Translations under genes and position numbers: made by a program | Shown here: positions 1 to 9,035 of the stretch, piece after piece | Position numbering within the stretch: the first letter of the stretch is position 1 | How the letters are laid out: each line of letters begins with the position of its first letter | The notes under the pieces: model-generated | What the model was told of the DNA's origin: nothing | Seen by the model: the letters and a program-made list of their open reading frames with translations, nothing else | Database searches by the model: none | NCBI GenBank assembly: GCA_009801015.1 | Contig: VHZZ01000279.1 | Span: 126,569-149,950, forward strand | DNA length: 23,382 nt | Source: Silene noctiflora | Taxonomy: Eukaryota; Streptophyta; Magnoliopsida; Caryophyllales; Caryophyllaceae | Reading direction: 5' to 3'

Positions 1-132
1 CTATTCTAAAGCTATGCTAAAACTATCCTAATATTGGAAAGTACTTACTACAAATAGACAATGAAAAGAAATTACATAAGCATAAGAAAATCTAAGGGTT
101 CGATGTGCACGGATCGTCACACTTGGTGAGTG

Positions 133-172
133 ACTTCCCACATAATGGAGGGAGTAGATTTATGTGGGAAGT
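133..172. repeat. short perfect inverted repeat (hairpin)
   Basis: A 13-bp arm at 133-145 (acttcccacataa) is perfectly complementary to 160-172 (ttatgtgggaagt), with a 14-nt loop. No gene lies beside it. It could be the core of a decayed foldback element or chance in AT-rich DNA. No transposase-linked terminal motif is visible. Confidence 0.6.
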
Positions 173-1010
173 TCTTCCCATGATTTTGACAACCAAACAA
201 CATCATGCTTTTACACTTCCTAGTAAGTTTAAGATCTCATGATTTTAATTGACAAGCCCTAGGTGAAGATATGACTATATGAATGGGTTGATCTCAAAAC
301 AATCGTGTATATTATTATTTATTTATTTTTAAATTATGTATGCGATTTTTTAAATGTTGAATTATATTTCAGATAAAATTGTCAATTAATATTGAAATCG
401 TCTACTCACATTCAAAATTATAACGTTATTTAATATATTTTTTCGTAAAGCACGCCTAAGATTAATATAGTAAAATATTTGGATTGTTTTTATTTGATTA
501 AGATATTTACAATAATAGAAAAATAACTAGATTTATAAAATATCAGGAAAAATAATTGTAAAAGTAAGAGAGAAAAGTGGGGTAGAGAATGTGGGAAATG
601 ATTGGGAATGTTGTGTAGTGGAAAATGATTGGGTTGATGATCTAGGTGTTGACCTTTTGCTTGGAGGGTGAAAGTAGGTCAAGATAAATAAATTGGGATT
701 AAGAGTAAAAGCGGGTCGCGACCTAGTTAGCACGACCTTTGCTTGAGGATGGTGACGAGTATGGTGGTAGTCTACTATGAAGGTCCCAACAATCCACTAC
801 CCGAAATAACAGTACCGATAAATCAATTATCTCATTTACCAGCGATTTAAATTCTGTATCATTTTAATCAAATTCACATTATCTACTCCTTTAATTGAGA
901 TTTATTTTAACATTCTAGTAATTAAGTGTAATACGATGGAAAGAATGTGAAAAATAGTTACTTCGTATTCGAGAAATGAATTATTTCTTCCATTCGATCT
1001 AGGATGGTAA
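173..1010. other. AT-rich intergenic DNA, no gene seen
   Basis: Only short ORFs occur here. The longest, about 66 codons on the minus strand near 533-733, is low-complexity Ser/Thr/Phe/Pro with no recognisable domain. I see no RNA gene and no terminal repeats. Confidence 0.6.
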
Positions 1011-1500
1011 ATGATCTGACCTGGCTCGTAAAATCCTCGAAATCAACTTAGTCAAAGCTCGGCTCGAAATCGGTCAAAACTGATTCCGAGACGAGATTGA
1101 CCAAATTCGAACCGATTATGAGCTTAGTAGTGCTTGTGTTTAAGCTCGTTTTATTTTATTATTAAATAATTTTGTCATTTTTCAATTATTTTTGTTCTTA
1201 ATAAAATGTTATTTGATCAATTATGATTATATTTTTGTTATATTTGATAAAAATTTTATATTAGCATTTTTATTAAAATATGTTTATTTTTAATTTGATT
1301 TAAGAGTTAAGGAAATTAAAGAAAATAATGATTTAACTGTGCTCAACTCGAGCTCGTGCCGCCTAATCCGAGCTGATTCCGAGCTTTAATTTCTAGCTGA
1401 TTCTGAGTTCGAGCTAATGTTTCTGAGCCGATTCCGAGCTCACTCGAGCTCAAGCTCAAATCGGCTCGGTTGACTCGAAACTTAGCCACCCAAAATGACC
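1011..1500. repeat. GAGCTCGAGC-type dispersed repeat
   Basis: Both ends are dense in variants of gctcga / gagctc / ttccgagct (about 1020-1150 and 1340-1490), and the middle (1150-1330) is strongly AT-rich. The two GC-richer ends are partly complementary, so the block behaves as an imperfect foldback. Blocks of this type are common intergenic repeats in plants. No coding capacity is present, and exact borders and a target-site duplication were not resolved. Confidence 0.5.
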
Positions 1501-1659
1501 TCAATCCGAAACCACCCGTACCCGAAAATGATCTGACAAAATATCTCTAATTAAACAAACAAGATTTGGAATGACTCATTTAAAAACACACTTAATATTA
1601 TTTACAAATAAATAAAGAATCAATTATAAAACCTAAATTAAAAATAGGTAATAAACTAA

Positions 1660-1775
1660 ATGACCAAACCCGAAAAGAGCCCGATTCGATTGACTCAAAA
1701 GTGACCCGATCAACATACTCGAAAAACGCCTAAATAAAACAACCCGACCCGACCCGACCCGAATTCGACCTGATT
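1660..1775. repeat. ACCCG-rich low-complexity repeat
   Basis: Irregular repeats of cccga / tgacccgat culminate in a short perfect cccga tandem around 1743-1762. Related blocks of the same word occur at 12810-13005, 15110-15230 and 15752-15810, so it is a dispersed family in this genome. Confidence 0.6.
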
Positions 1776-1867
1776 AAACTATTTACTAATTACTAGATCT
1801 TATCGTGAGAGATCTTTTAAGAAAGACGGACACAAAAAAGACTTACTGATCCAATAGTGCCTCTTTG

Positions 1868-2020
1868 AGTCGGCCCAACCTAAAGCTCGATTCGATTGAT
1901 CTAACCGCCACCGAAGTGGGCGGCCCACAGTTAGAAAGCCGAATAGTAATCCTACGTGTCGCCGACAAGGAGAGATAAAAAAGAAAGATAGAATCACAGA
2001 ATGCGGAAAATGGGTCCCAC
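1868..2020 (+). promoter_or_regulatory. proximal promoter of the UBC2-like gene (TATA-less)
   Basis: Upstream of the pyrimidine-rich 5'UTR are two GGCCCA-type elements (ggcccaac near 1873 and ggcccaca near 1922) and an acgtgtcg motif near 1955. GGCCCA-type (site II / UP1) boxes are typical of constitutive, growth-linked plant promoters. No TATA box stands at the expected distance. The transcription start is inferred from the start of the CT-rich stretch at about 2020-2040 and is not directly visible. Confidence 0.45.
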
Positions 2021-2235
2021 TTTCCACCTCAAAACACTCTCATTCTTCTTCTCCTTCTTCTTCCTTCTCTGTTTTCTTCTTTCCGAATCTTTAAATATAC
2101 TTAATTTTCTCTCTCCTCAATTTCCCCTTTTTAATTTAATTTTTACTATTATTTTTCCCTTTTTTTCCGCATTTTTTTCATCAATTCCAATCATTTTTTT
2201 TCCGCACTTTCTTGCCGCAATTGTTCATCCTTTAG
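2020..2235 (+). other. UBC2: 5'UTR exon of the UBC2-like gene
   Basis: A CT-rich, coding-poor leader ends at a good donor (ttag|gtatga, intron beginning 2236). The matching acceptor is tatag at 3011-3015, giving a 780-nt leader intron (2236-3015) just 9 nt before the start codon. A leader intron is usual for plant ubiquitin-system genes and often raises expression. The intron carries a run of 30 T at 2267-2296 and a telo-box-like aaaccctaa at 2325-2333. An ATG at 2001 would open a long reading frame through this exon, so transcription probably starts downstream of it. Confidence 0.55.
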
Positions 2236-2265
2236 GTATGAATTTTTATTTCAATTACGATTTCT

Positions 2266-2266
<1 letters not shown>

Positions 2267-2296
<30 letters not shown>
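2267..2296 (+). repeat. poly-T tract of 30
   Basis: An uninterrupted run of 30 T sits in the leader intron of the UBC2-like gene, 31 nt after the donor. It is probably length-variable and prone to sequencing error. Confidence 0.9.
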
Positions 2297-3024
2297 CCTA
2301 ATTGTTTTTTTTTATGTGGTTCGGAAACCCTAATTTTGATTGTTTGATTTCAATCGCGCTGTTAAGTTATCGTGAATTTTTAATCTGGAAGCTCTAATTT
2401 CAATCGCTCTATAATTTGCAAATTATGGAAATCCCTAATTTGATTGATGATTGAACTTTAATTTGCGTTTTTTTCATGGTGTTATTAGATTGATGGTACA
2501 TAGAATTGTCAACTTCTGGGTAAAATTTTGATTTTGATGATCAATTATGAATCTTGATTTGATTTTGTATTGTTGTGTTAGTGGCTTTGTGGGTTTTCCT
2601 GTTAGGGTTTTATGTGTGAATTGTTGCTCAATTAGAAATCAATGGTTGATTAATTAGCAAGCGAGCATGGTATTTCTAGGTTCGACATCTTTGCTGCGGC
2701 ATTGTTGCACTTTTGTAGCTTAACTAGGGATATTTGCATACAAATTGAGAAGTGTGTTGTTTCACAAACCAATAATTGGAAACCTGAAATATCGAAATTA
2801 TCAACAGTAACATCAATTATAGGAAGCATATAGTTTTCTTGAAAGATGAGATTGTGATATTGAATGCTCTCAGGTGTCTTACCACTGACACAACCTCCGT
2901 GCAGCTTGCGAACTTTTACTCGTTTGCTTTATGCTGTTCTCTTGTCACTTGTGTAATTGAGTTGCGTAAAAGTCTTGTTTGATATGGTTACCAACCTTTG
3001 TGGTTTGTATTATAGGCGGTGAGG

Positions 3025-6000
3025 ATGTCGACCCCTGCAAGAAAGAGGTTGATGAGGGATTTCAAACGTCTGCAGCATGATCCACCTGCTGGTATTAGCG
3101 GTGCTCCTCAAGACACTAACATAATGCTCTGGAATGCTGTCATATTTGGGTAGGTTTGGGGATTATTAGCATTTTCACGTTTCTTTTTATCTTTGGCAGT
3201 TTTCAAGCTTATATATTGCCAATATTTAGGGTTTGTTTCGGTTGAGAGATTTGGAGGAAAGGGGAAGGGAGGGATACAAAACTCCTTTGTTGGTTAAGGA
3301 AAAAGGTTGGACGGGGAATGAGTGGGGAAGGAAATGGTGGTATCCTTTTTTCCCTGTCTAAGGCCAATCAAAATCATTTTAACAGTTTCGAGTAGCAAAA
3401 TATTTGTTGCTAAATTATATTAAACGGACCTAGTACAGTCTAAGGCAAATCAAAATCACTTTAACAGTTTAGCGTAGCAAAATATTTGTAGCTAAATTAT
3501 ATTAAACGGACCTAGTACAGTTCCCCTCGCCTTCCTCCCTCTACCCCCTCCGTCCCTTCCCTCCATCACCTCTCTTCCTTTTCCCTCTTATTTATGTATT
3601 CATATAAGGCTTTAATTAATTTTTTTTGTTTCAATTGCAGACCTGATGATACGCCTTGGGATGGAGGTAATATGAAATTCCAATACAATGCTACGTGAAC
3701 TTGTTCCTTATCTATGTGTCGGGATTCAGTCTTTTGTGGACTTCTTGCCATCACAAACTCCTCTAAGCTCCCATAATCCTTCTTGAACATTTTCCTTACC
3801 TATGTGTTTTTTTTTTGGGTACTCTTTGATGTGTCTAAACTTACGTAAAACCTTTCTCTAAACGTAGTAAATAATGGTAGTTCTGTCGTGTAGTAATCTC
3901 CTCTTCAACGCCATATCATGTGCGCTTTCTTATTTACCATTGTACTCCTACTCCATAGGTTTTTCTGGTTATGAGAATTCTACTATGGTCATTTTTTTTG
4001 TTGTTTCAACATTTTTTTTTTTAAATCTATATCTATGAAAAACCAGTGGACTTTTTCAAATTTCGTCGTATTTTAAATATGATGTATTACTATGAGTGGC
4101 TAAGGTGTTAGAGCTTGTAATATGGCTTTTAGGAACTCTTATTTAGGGGAATGTTTGTCCCTCTTCCCCTAGCCTTCTTTTGTCAATATATGTAGTTTTG
4201 GTATCCTAAATTCTAAAGTCTAAACCTTTTCTCTGTAATATATTTTGACTTTCAGGGACGTTCAAGCTGACACTTCAATTTTCCGAGGATTACCCAAATA
4301 AGCCACCAACAGTGCGCTTTGTTTCTCGAATGTTCCATCCTAACAGTAAGTTAAAGATTCCTGGCTGTACTTTTCTTTATTGCTTTTATAATTATTTGAT
4401 GTACATTTTAATTGCTTCAATAGTGCATTCTGCATCATGTCTTTTGAGGGTTTGTTCCAGCTTGGTCAACCTCTAATCTTTTCATATAGTTGTTTATGGC
4501 TTAAGTGTGAGTTTGAGATTGAGACTGTATAATAGAATACCCAAAAAGAGTCTCTGGTCAATACCATGTATGTTATATTGTTTACTGTCTGGCAAAGTTT
4601 TCAAACCCCGATTAAGATTATTTGCAATTACTCAGTGGAGTGGAGTCTTTGGGGGATCTAGTCATCTGTACCTACGTACCGTAACGCCAATGAAGGTAAC
4701 AGGAGCTAGTCAACAATATCTAAGTAAATGTCCTCTTTATCAGATGATTATTTGACTTACAGTTTAAGGCCTTGTTTGGATACAAGGATTTGGAAGGAAA
4801 GGGAGGGGAGGGATTTGGAGGGAGGTAATTTCCATTGTTTGGATAGCAAAATGGGGGTGGAGGGATAATGGATCCCCCCATTTCCCTCCTCCAAGCCAAA
4901 ATGTTTCCTCTCCAACATAGGAAAGATTTGGAGGGAAAACTCCCACCCATCATTCCTCCTCCTCTTCCCTTCCCTCTTTCCCCCTCCCCTCCCTTTCCCT
5001 CCATTTTTAGTATCCAAACAAGGCGTAAGTGTTTATGGATGCTGTCATCTTTTTGCTGCCGGTAAAGGGTCAATTTATTAGTTCAAAAGGATGAGCAGAA
5101 AATTTCTGATCTGAATTTAGATGGCTGCTTCTATTCTGTGGTGCAACAATTGTGATGTGTTCTGCTTGAGTATAATTTCTTTTTTTGCAATTATTTTAAT
5201 TCAGTATATGCCGATGGAAGCATTTGTCTTGATATTCTACAAAATCAATGGAGCCCTATTTATGATGTTGCTGCTATCCTGACTTCTATACAGGTACAGA
5301 GCTATCTGTTACTTTTTAAGTTTTTTATTATTTGTTATTTCGAATGGCTGCTGATTGTATTTGATATTTTTCAACATGCATGTTGGAATGTTAGGCCTTA
5401 GTGTGAGGTAACTGTCACAATTCATATAACGAGAATGAAATGTACGTATGAAATATTTGGGCCGCCGCCCACTATTGTTAATTGCATGTGTTGATATAAA
5501 AAATGCTTTTTACGGCCATTCTTGTATCTGTGCTGTTTTGCATCGTCAATTAGAAAAGTCCTGGATCTTCAGACAACTGATTCGCGGATTTACTAGCTCC
5601 ATCTGTCAATAAAATATCTTGAAATCGATTATGTGATGTCCATTAGTAAACTTTGCACTTGGATTTTTGTATGTGTTATTTGTGGTCATTATAGTTTCTG
5701 ACCTACACCTGTCACCAAATTTCATTTCTATCCACATATTCTTATGTTCCTAAATTTTTTGCGAAATAAGTTGGGAAATCTATTTTTGATAAGAGGAAGT
5801 ATATTTTGTGACTGCCTTTTATTGTTCAAGGGGATCTTCATGGCAGAGGCTACTTCTTACGGCATTGTCTCTGCATGCTTTAGCTTATATAGACTTGAGT
5901 TCTGAAACTTTTTAGATTGCCTCAGGATTATGTGGCAGGCATATTTAGTTTTGAATGGGGATGGAGGTGTACATCATCTTCTGGTGATATTCTTCTCTCT

Positions 6001-6980
6001 TGATTATGGCTCCCACTTGGAACATTTTATTTAGACTTGCTGTTATTCAGCTTTACGATATGGAGTACAACAAAACAACTTACTAGAGTCCCTGCACTTC
6101 ATGCAGTCCGTTTATACAACCGTTGTTTTTTTTAGTACACAAAGATAAGGGTGTGTGCATCTTGAGTTACCGTTTTGCCAAACATAGGGTGGATCCTTGG
6201 AAGAGCTGGGGAATCTTGTGGTGTTGTAGCTTGTATCTTCTCAAAGTGGCCCCAAAACACTTGGAAGAGAGTGATCTTGCCTAGTCTATATATATATACT
6301 AAATTCTAGCTGAGGAGGTCAGGCTTAGCATTAGCCTGCATAATAGGTGTTAATTTCTATTCATAGAAAGAAGAGGTAGCCACCTGCCCCAAAGAAGAAA
6401 ACGTAACTACTGTTTAGACTTTAGATCCTCATTCCTACTTGACTTGTCCTATTTGCAGGTTCCGTGTCAATAGCAATGATATTGTCACTAGTCTTAGCTC
6501 ATATCTCGTGTTCTTAGAAATGGGAGCTGCATCTAGATTTCATTTATTTTGTTTGCAATATAGTGATATACTTGGTTTCTTGACCTGATATGGGTATGGT
6601 GTTTACTAATTTAACATTCTGTTTTCAGATTTGGGGCTGTCTGTTCTAGGAATAGATGTATATTCATAGCTTTCTGTTAAGTTAAATAGATGAGCCTAAT
6701 CGGCGTATTACTGTGCAAGGAATACAGATCTATTTTGTCGATTAATCACTCAAAACCTAATATAAGCCTCCTTGTCGATTACTATCGTTGTTTTTGTTTA
6801 GCCCATATATTGCACGTTTTTCTCAATTCCAGTTTTTTTTCTTCCCTGTAGTCATTGCTTTGCGATCCCAACCCAAACTCTCCTGCAAACTCAGAAGCAG
6901 CCCGGATGTTCAGTGAAAACAAGCGGGAATACAATAGGAGAGTACGTGAGATTGTTGAACAGAGTTGGACTGCTGATTAA
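3025..6980 (+). CDS. UBC2: RAD6/UBC2-type ubiquitin-conjugating enzyme E2
   Basis: The coding exons are 3025-3149, 3641-3666, 4256-4345, 5205-5293 and 6852-6980. All introns are GT-AG, and the joined frame gives exactly 152 residues, the usual length of plant RAD6 homologues (UBC1/2/3). The protein begins [10 protein letters not shown], has the E2 signature HPN at 78-80, the catalytic cysteine at 88 in DGSICLDIL, and the C-terminal half of the UBC fold, ending in SWTAD without the acidic tail of yeast Rad6. The family accepts ubiquitin from E1 as a thioester and passes it, with RING E3s such as HUB1/2 and RAD18, to histone H2B and PCNA, in the nucleus and cytosol. Start choice: the ATG is 9 nt inside exon 2 and matches the conserved N-terminus. 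Introns 2 and 4 each contain a MITE; intron 5 (5294-6851, 1558 nt) shows no recognisable element. UBC2 versus UBC1/UBC3 naming cannot be decided from sequence alone. Confidence 0.96.
3229..3592. mobile_element. MITE-like foldback element in UBC2 intron
   Basis: A purine-rich left arm (3229-3290, rich in ggagg / ggggaagggaggg) faces a complementary pyrimidine-rich right arm (3523-3592, rich in ccttccctcc). The composition and arms resemble the better-preserved MITE at 4768-5025 in another intron of the same gene. The interior holds a duplicated 82-bp unit. Ends are degraded and no target-site duplication was identified. Confidence 0.5.
3359..3521 (+). repeat. two tandem copies of an ~82-bp unit
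   Basis: Units at 3359-3440 and 3441-3521 both run from taaggc through aatcaaaatca, agcaaaatatttg and ggacctagtacag, with only a few substitutions. They form the centre of the MITE-like element, so the duplication is either internal to the element or happened after insertion. Confidence 0.85.
4768..5025. mobile_element. Tourist/Harbinger-like MITE in UBC2 intron
   Basis: The termini are GGCCTTGTTTGGATAC (4768-4783) and GTATCCAAACAAGGCG (5010-5025), inverted copies of each other except for the outermost base. The element is flanked by TAA on both sides (4765-4767 and 5026-5028), a 3-bp duplication as produced by PIF/Harbinger transposases. The whole 258 bp is a long imperfect foldback of purine-rich then pyrimidine-rich DNA, which explains the spurious ORFs on both strands here. 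It is non-autonomous and sits between coding exons 3 and 4 of the UBC2-like gene. Confidence 0.8.
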
Positions 6981-7250
6981 GTAAATCCTGCTCAGGATGT
7001 GAGACTTGCGAGGATTATCCTGTGCTCCATTCGTAATAACATCTTAAACACGCAAGTGTGACTTTGCCTTGCAGCCCTTTATGTGTCGTATAATGTGTAA
7101 TGCTTGCTGGATTGTCAAGGCAGGGTTCCAATATCATCAGGTCGGTTACTTCTGTTGCAAGTCATGTAAGTTAGAGAACTGTGTATTTATTTTTATGAGG
7201 GTCTATGCATTGTATCGATTCCAAATACTATTTCACTCGTGTTGTTAATC
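6981..7250 (+). other. UBC2: 3'UTR of the UBC2-like gene (end estimated)
   Basis: After the TAA stop, about 250-270 nt of T/G-rich sequence resembles a plant 3'UTR, with aataac at 7037 and several tgtgtaatg / tgtaa words. There is no single canonical AATAAA, which is usual in plants, so the end is an estimate. Confidence 0.4.
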
Positions 7251-7547
7251 TGTAAACGCTCTGGTTGTGAAAAATCAAGTATGGTTACTGGATTTATTAT
7301 TCTGGACGCTGTTTCTGTTCCTGTTGTTGGATTATCGAAGGACATAATAGGTGAATGGTTTGATGGAATCCCGGTTAGGGCTGTAGAAGAAACCTCCTCT
7401 AGTCTTTTTGGTTGAGCATAATTCCCTGCATAGGGGTTGGACCTCGTAAATGGTAAAGCGTTTCGGAATAACAAAGGTGAATGGTTTGATCTTCACTGGA
7501 GAATTTGTTCTTAATCGCAAAATGTTTCTGGTTCGTCAACATTACAG
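7251..7547. other. intergenic, no gene seen
   Basis: This stretch holds short overlapping minus-strand ORFs with no recognisable domain. The word ggtgaatggtttgat occurs twice (near 7350 and 7478), suggesting a small old duplication. Confidence 0.5.
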
Positions 7548-7693
7548 ACGTATGGAATACCCGGATTGATTACGCGATTTAGTTATGAGACTACTTTATT
7601 TGAATTAAGTCGCCGGTTTAGAGGAAAAACAAAAGAATATACAATTGATACAACATTAAACTAACTGATAGCAACCCGATTATTATATGTGAT
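7548..7693. repeat. direct repeat copy A (resembles pseudokinase 3'UTR/stop region)
   Basis: This segment aligns, with substitutions and small gaps, to 8850-9035 in the same orientation. Shared landmarks are attgatta.gcgat, the run from gatacaaca through aactaactgatagcaa, attattat.tg and atgatcattt. Copy B is the sequence immediately 3' of the LRR pseudokinase and includes its stop codon, so copy A looks like a duplicated piece of that gene's end. Confidence 0.75.
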
Positions 7694-7922
7694 GATCATT
7701 TGACGGTAATTATTTACCGCTCTACTATCAATGCACAATCTCCATGTCCCGTCTTTCTTAGGTAGACTCATGCTCTCACGAATGTAGCCATGCTCCATTA
7801 GCTCCTTGATTTGACGCTGCAATTCCTTAATCTCCTCGGGTTTGCTAGCGGCTTTGTTAAGAAGAAGAGCTCCTGGCACTATACTGATTTGATGCTCAAT
7901 CCCGCGAATAGGTGGCAGCCCC
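7694..7922 (-). pseudogene. Ty3/gypsy retrotransposon reverse transcriptase fragment
   Basis: Read on the minus strand from 7922, the frame begins GLPPIRGIEHQI, continues through VPGALLLNKAA and ELQRQIKEL, then GYIRESMS, then KKDGTWRLCIDSRAVNN, and stops resembling RT at about 7700. These are the conserved N-terminal RT motifs of plant gypsy polyproteins. The fragment is broken: residues between the RESMS and KKDGTW motifs and after the PGA..NKAA block are shorter than in intact elements, and the catalytic YxDD region, RNase H and integrase are absent. The frame then runs into repeat copy A and ends. It is non-functional. No LTRs or primer-binding site are visible nearby. Confidence 0.85.
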
Positions 7923-7976
7923 GGCTATAATTAATCATCTTGTGATGTTTCACACCCCACCCCAGACTTCGCATCT

Positions 7977-8660
7977 ATTTAATGCTGTTAATCTCCTACT
8001 GATATTCGACGTGTTCCTCTGTTCTAGTATGACTCTTATTGTTCAATGCGACTGGCTGCGTCGCTTGTTGAGGATGCTGGGTATGATGAGGCAAAGCACT
8101 ATGACTATTACGAGGGTTCTACCAGGTTCGATACTGTAACGATTGCTCCTTTTTCTTCTGTTGGTAGTTTCCGGATCAAGATTAAAAGTTTGTTACTCGC
8201 GGTTTCTGCAGGAGTGAATCTGAAAAACGCCTTTTTAATTGGGCCATGGATGAATGTGAAAAGGCAATGCGTACCCCAGTAAGGAATACTACCTTTTGCA
8301 AATCAATTGGTCTCTCTCTTGTGACGGTCACAAATTGTGACCGCCCCAAGTGTGACCTGAGAGTATATTGTGAGCTATGTTACTTAGTCTCGGTTTGAAG
8401 TATGTTACTCCGTATTTAAGTTATCCATGTATTTGTTCAAGGATAAGTGGCCGAGTTGGGTAAAAGAAGCTGCATTGAGGGGTTTGATGACAAGTCTGGC
8501 AGCACTTCTCGTCTTACATCGTCTGTGAATAGTGCCTCAGTGTCATCATTAACACCGCGATCTGCATCTCCAATGCCAAAATATATGACGCCGCTACACC
8601 ATCTCCTAAAGAAGATTGCTCCTTTTCTGGGAACGATAAAAAGGTTTAGGCGCGGATAAT
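7977..8660 (+). pseudogene. unidentified coding-like segments, possibly broken gene exons
   Basis: Three stretches read like exons of an unknown plant gene. The first (about 8030-8160) gives RLAASLVEDAGYDEAKHYD after an acceptor-like ttctag. The second (about 8211-8279) lies between a tttctgcag acceptor and a ccccagtaagg donor-like site and reads ESEKRLFNWAMDECEKAM in one frame. The third (8433-8659) follows gttcaag and ends in a stop at 8657-8659; its product has a Ser-rich stretch (RSASPMPKYMTPL) and a basic end (KRFRRG). The gap between the first and second is only about 48 nt, too short for a normal plant intron, and the frames do not join cleanly. I do not recognise the family. It may be a captured gene fragment or a decayed gene. 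Confidence 0.35.
8325..8343. repeat. 19-bp palindrome (cggtcacaa / ttgtgaccg)
   Basis: Arms of 9 bp at 8325-8333 and 8335-8343 are perfectly complementary around a single base. The words gtgacgg / tcacaa resemble the ends of the MITE at 21536-21727, so this is probably the remnant of a related foldback element. Confidence 0.6.
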
Positions 8661-8849
8661 AATTACTCCGGTATTTGGCTTTGTTTGTCGCCTTACGTTA
8701 TGTACATTGGAGATTATTCAGTTAGGTACAAGGTAGTCCTTTAAGCCCATGTTTTCTCACATTAATTTGACCTGCGCCTTCATTTTTAAATGTTTTTGGT
8801 CCCAATTTAAATTGCTTCTTCAAAATAGTTTCGAAAGTCAGCAAAACTG
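8661..8849. other. intergenic, no feature seen
   Basis: This is AT-rich spacer between the coding-like segments and repeat copy B. No ORF or repeat structure is supported. Confidence 0.5.
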
Positions 8850-9035
8850 ATGTATCCGGTAAGGCCCAGATTGATTAGGCGATGTAACTCTGACTGACTT
8901 TATTAGAATTATGTTGTCGGCTAAGCGGAAAAAATAACGAAGAATAAACAATCTACAGTGTGGATTTGATACAACATGAAACTAACTGATAGCAAACAGA
9001 TTATTATGTGTACATATATGTAATGCATGATCATT
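8850..9035. repeat. direct repeat copy B, overlapping pseudokinase stop and 3'UTR
   Basis: This is the partner of copy A (7548-7693). Because it covers the stop codon (9031-9033) and the downstream 3' region of the minus-strand LRR pseudokinase, it is probably the ancestral location and copy A the derived one. Confidence 0.7.

Noticed and set aside
2001-2333. 110-codon Phe-rich plus-strand ORF
   Set aside because: It crosses the leader-intron donor and the poly-T tract; the Phe-rich product is an artefact of CT- and T-rich DNA.
4720-5073. Several overlapping ORFs on both strands in UBC2 intron 4
   Set aside because: They read through the foldback arms of the MITE at 4768-5025; Gly/Lys-rich and Pro/Phe-rich products are compositional artefacts.
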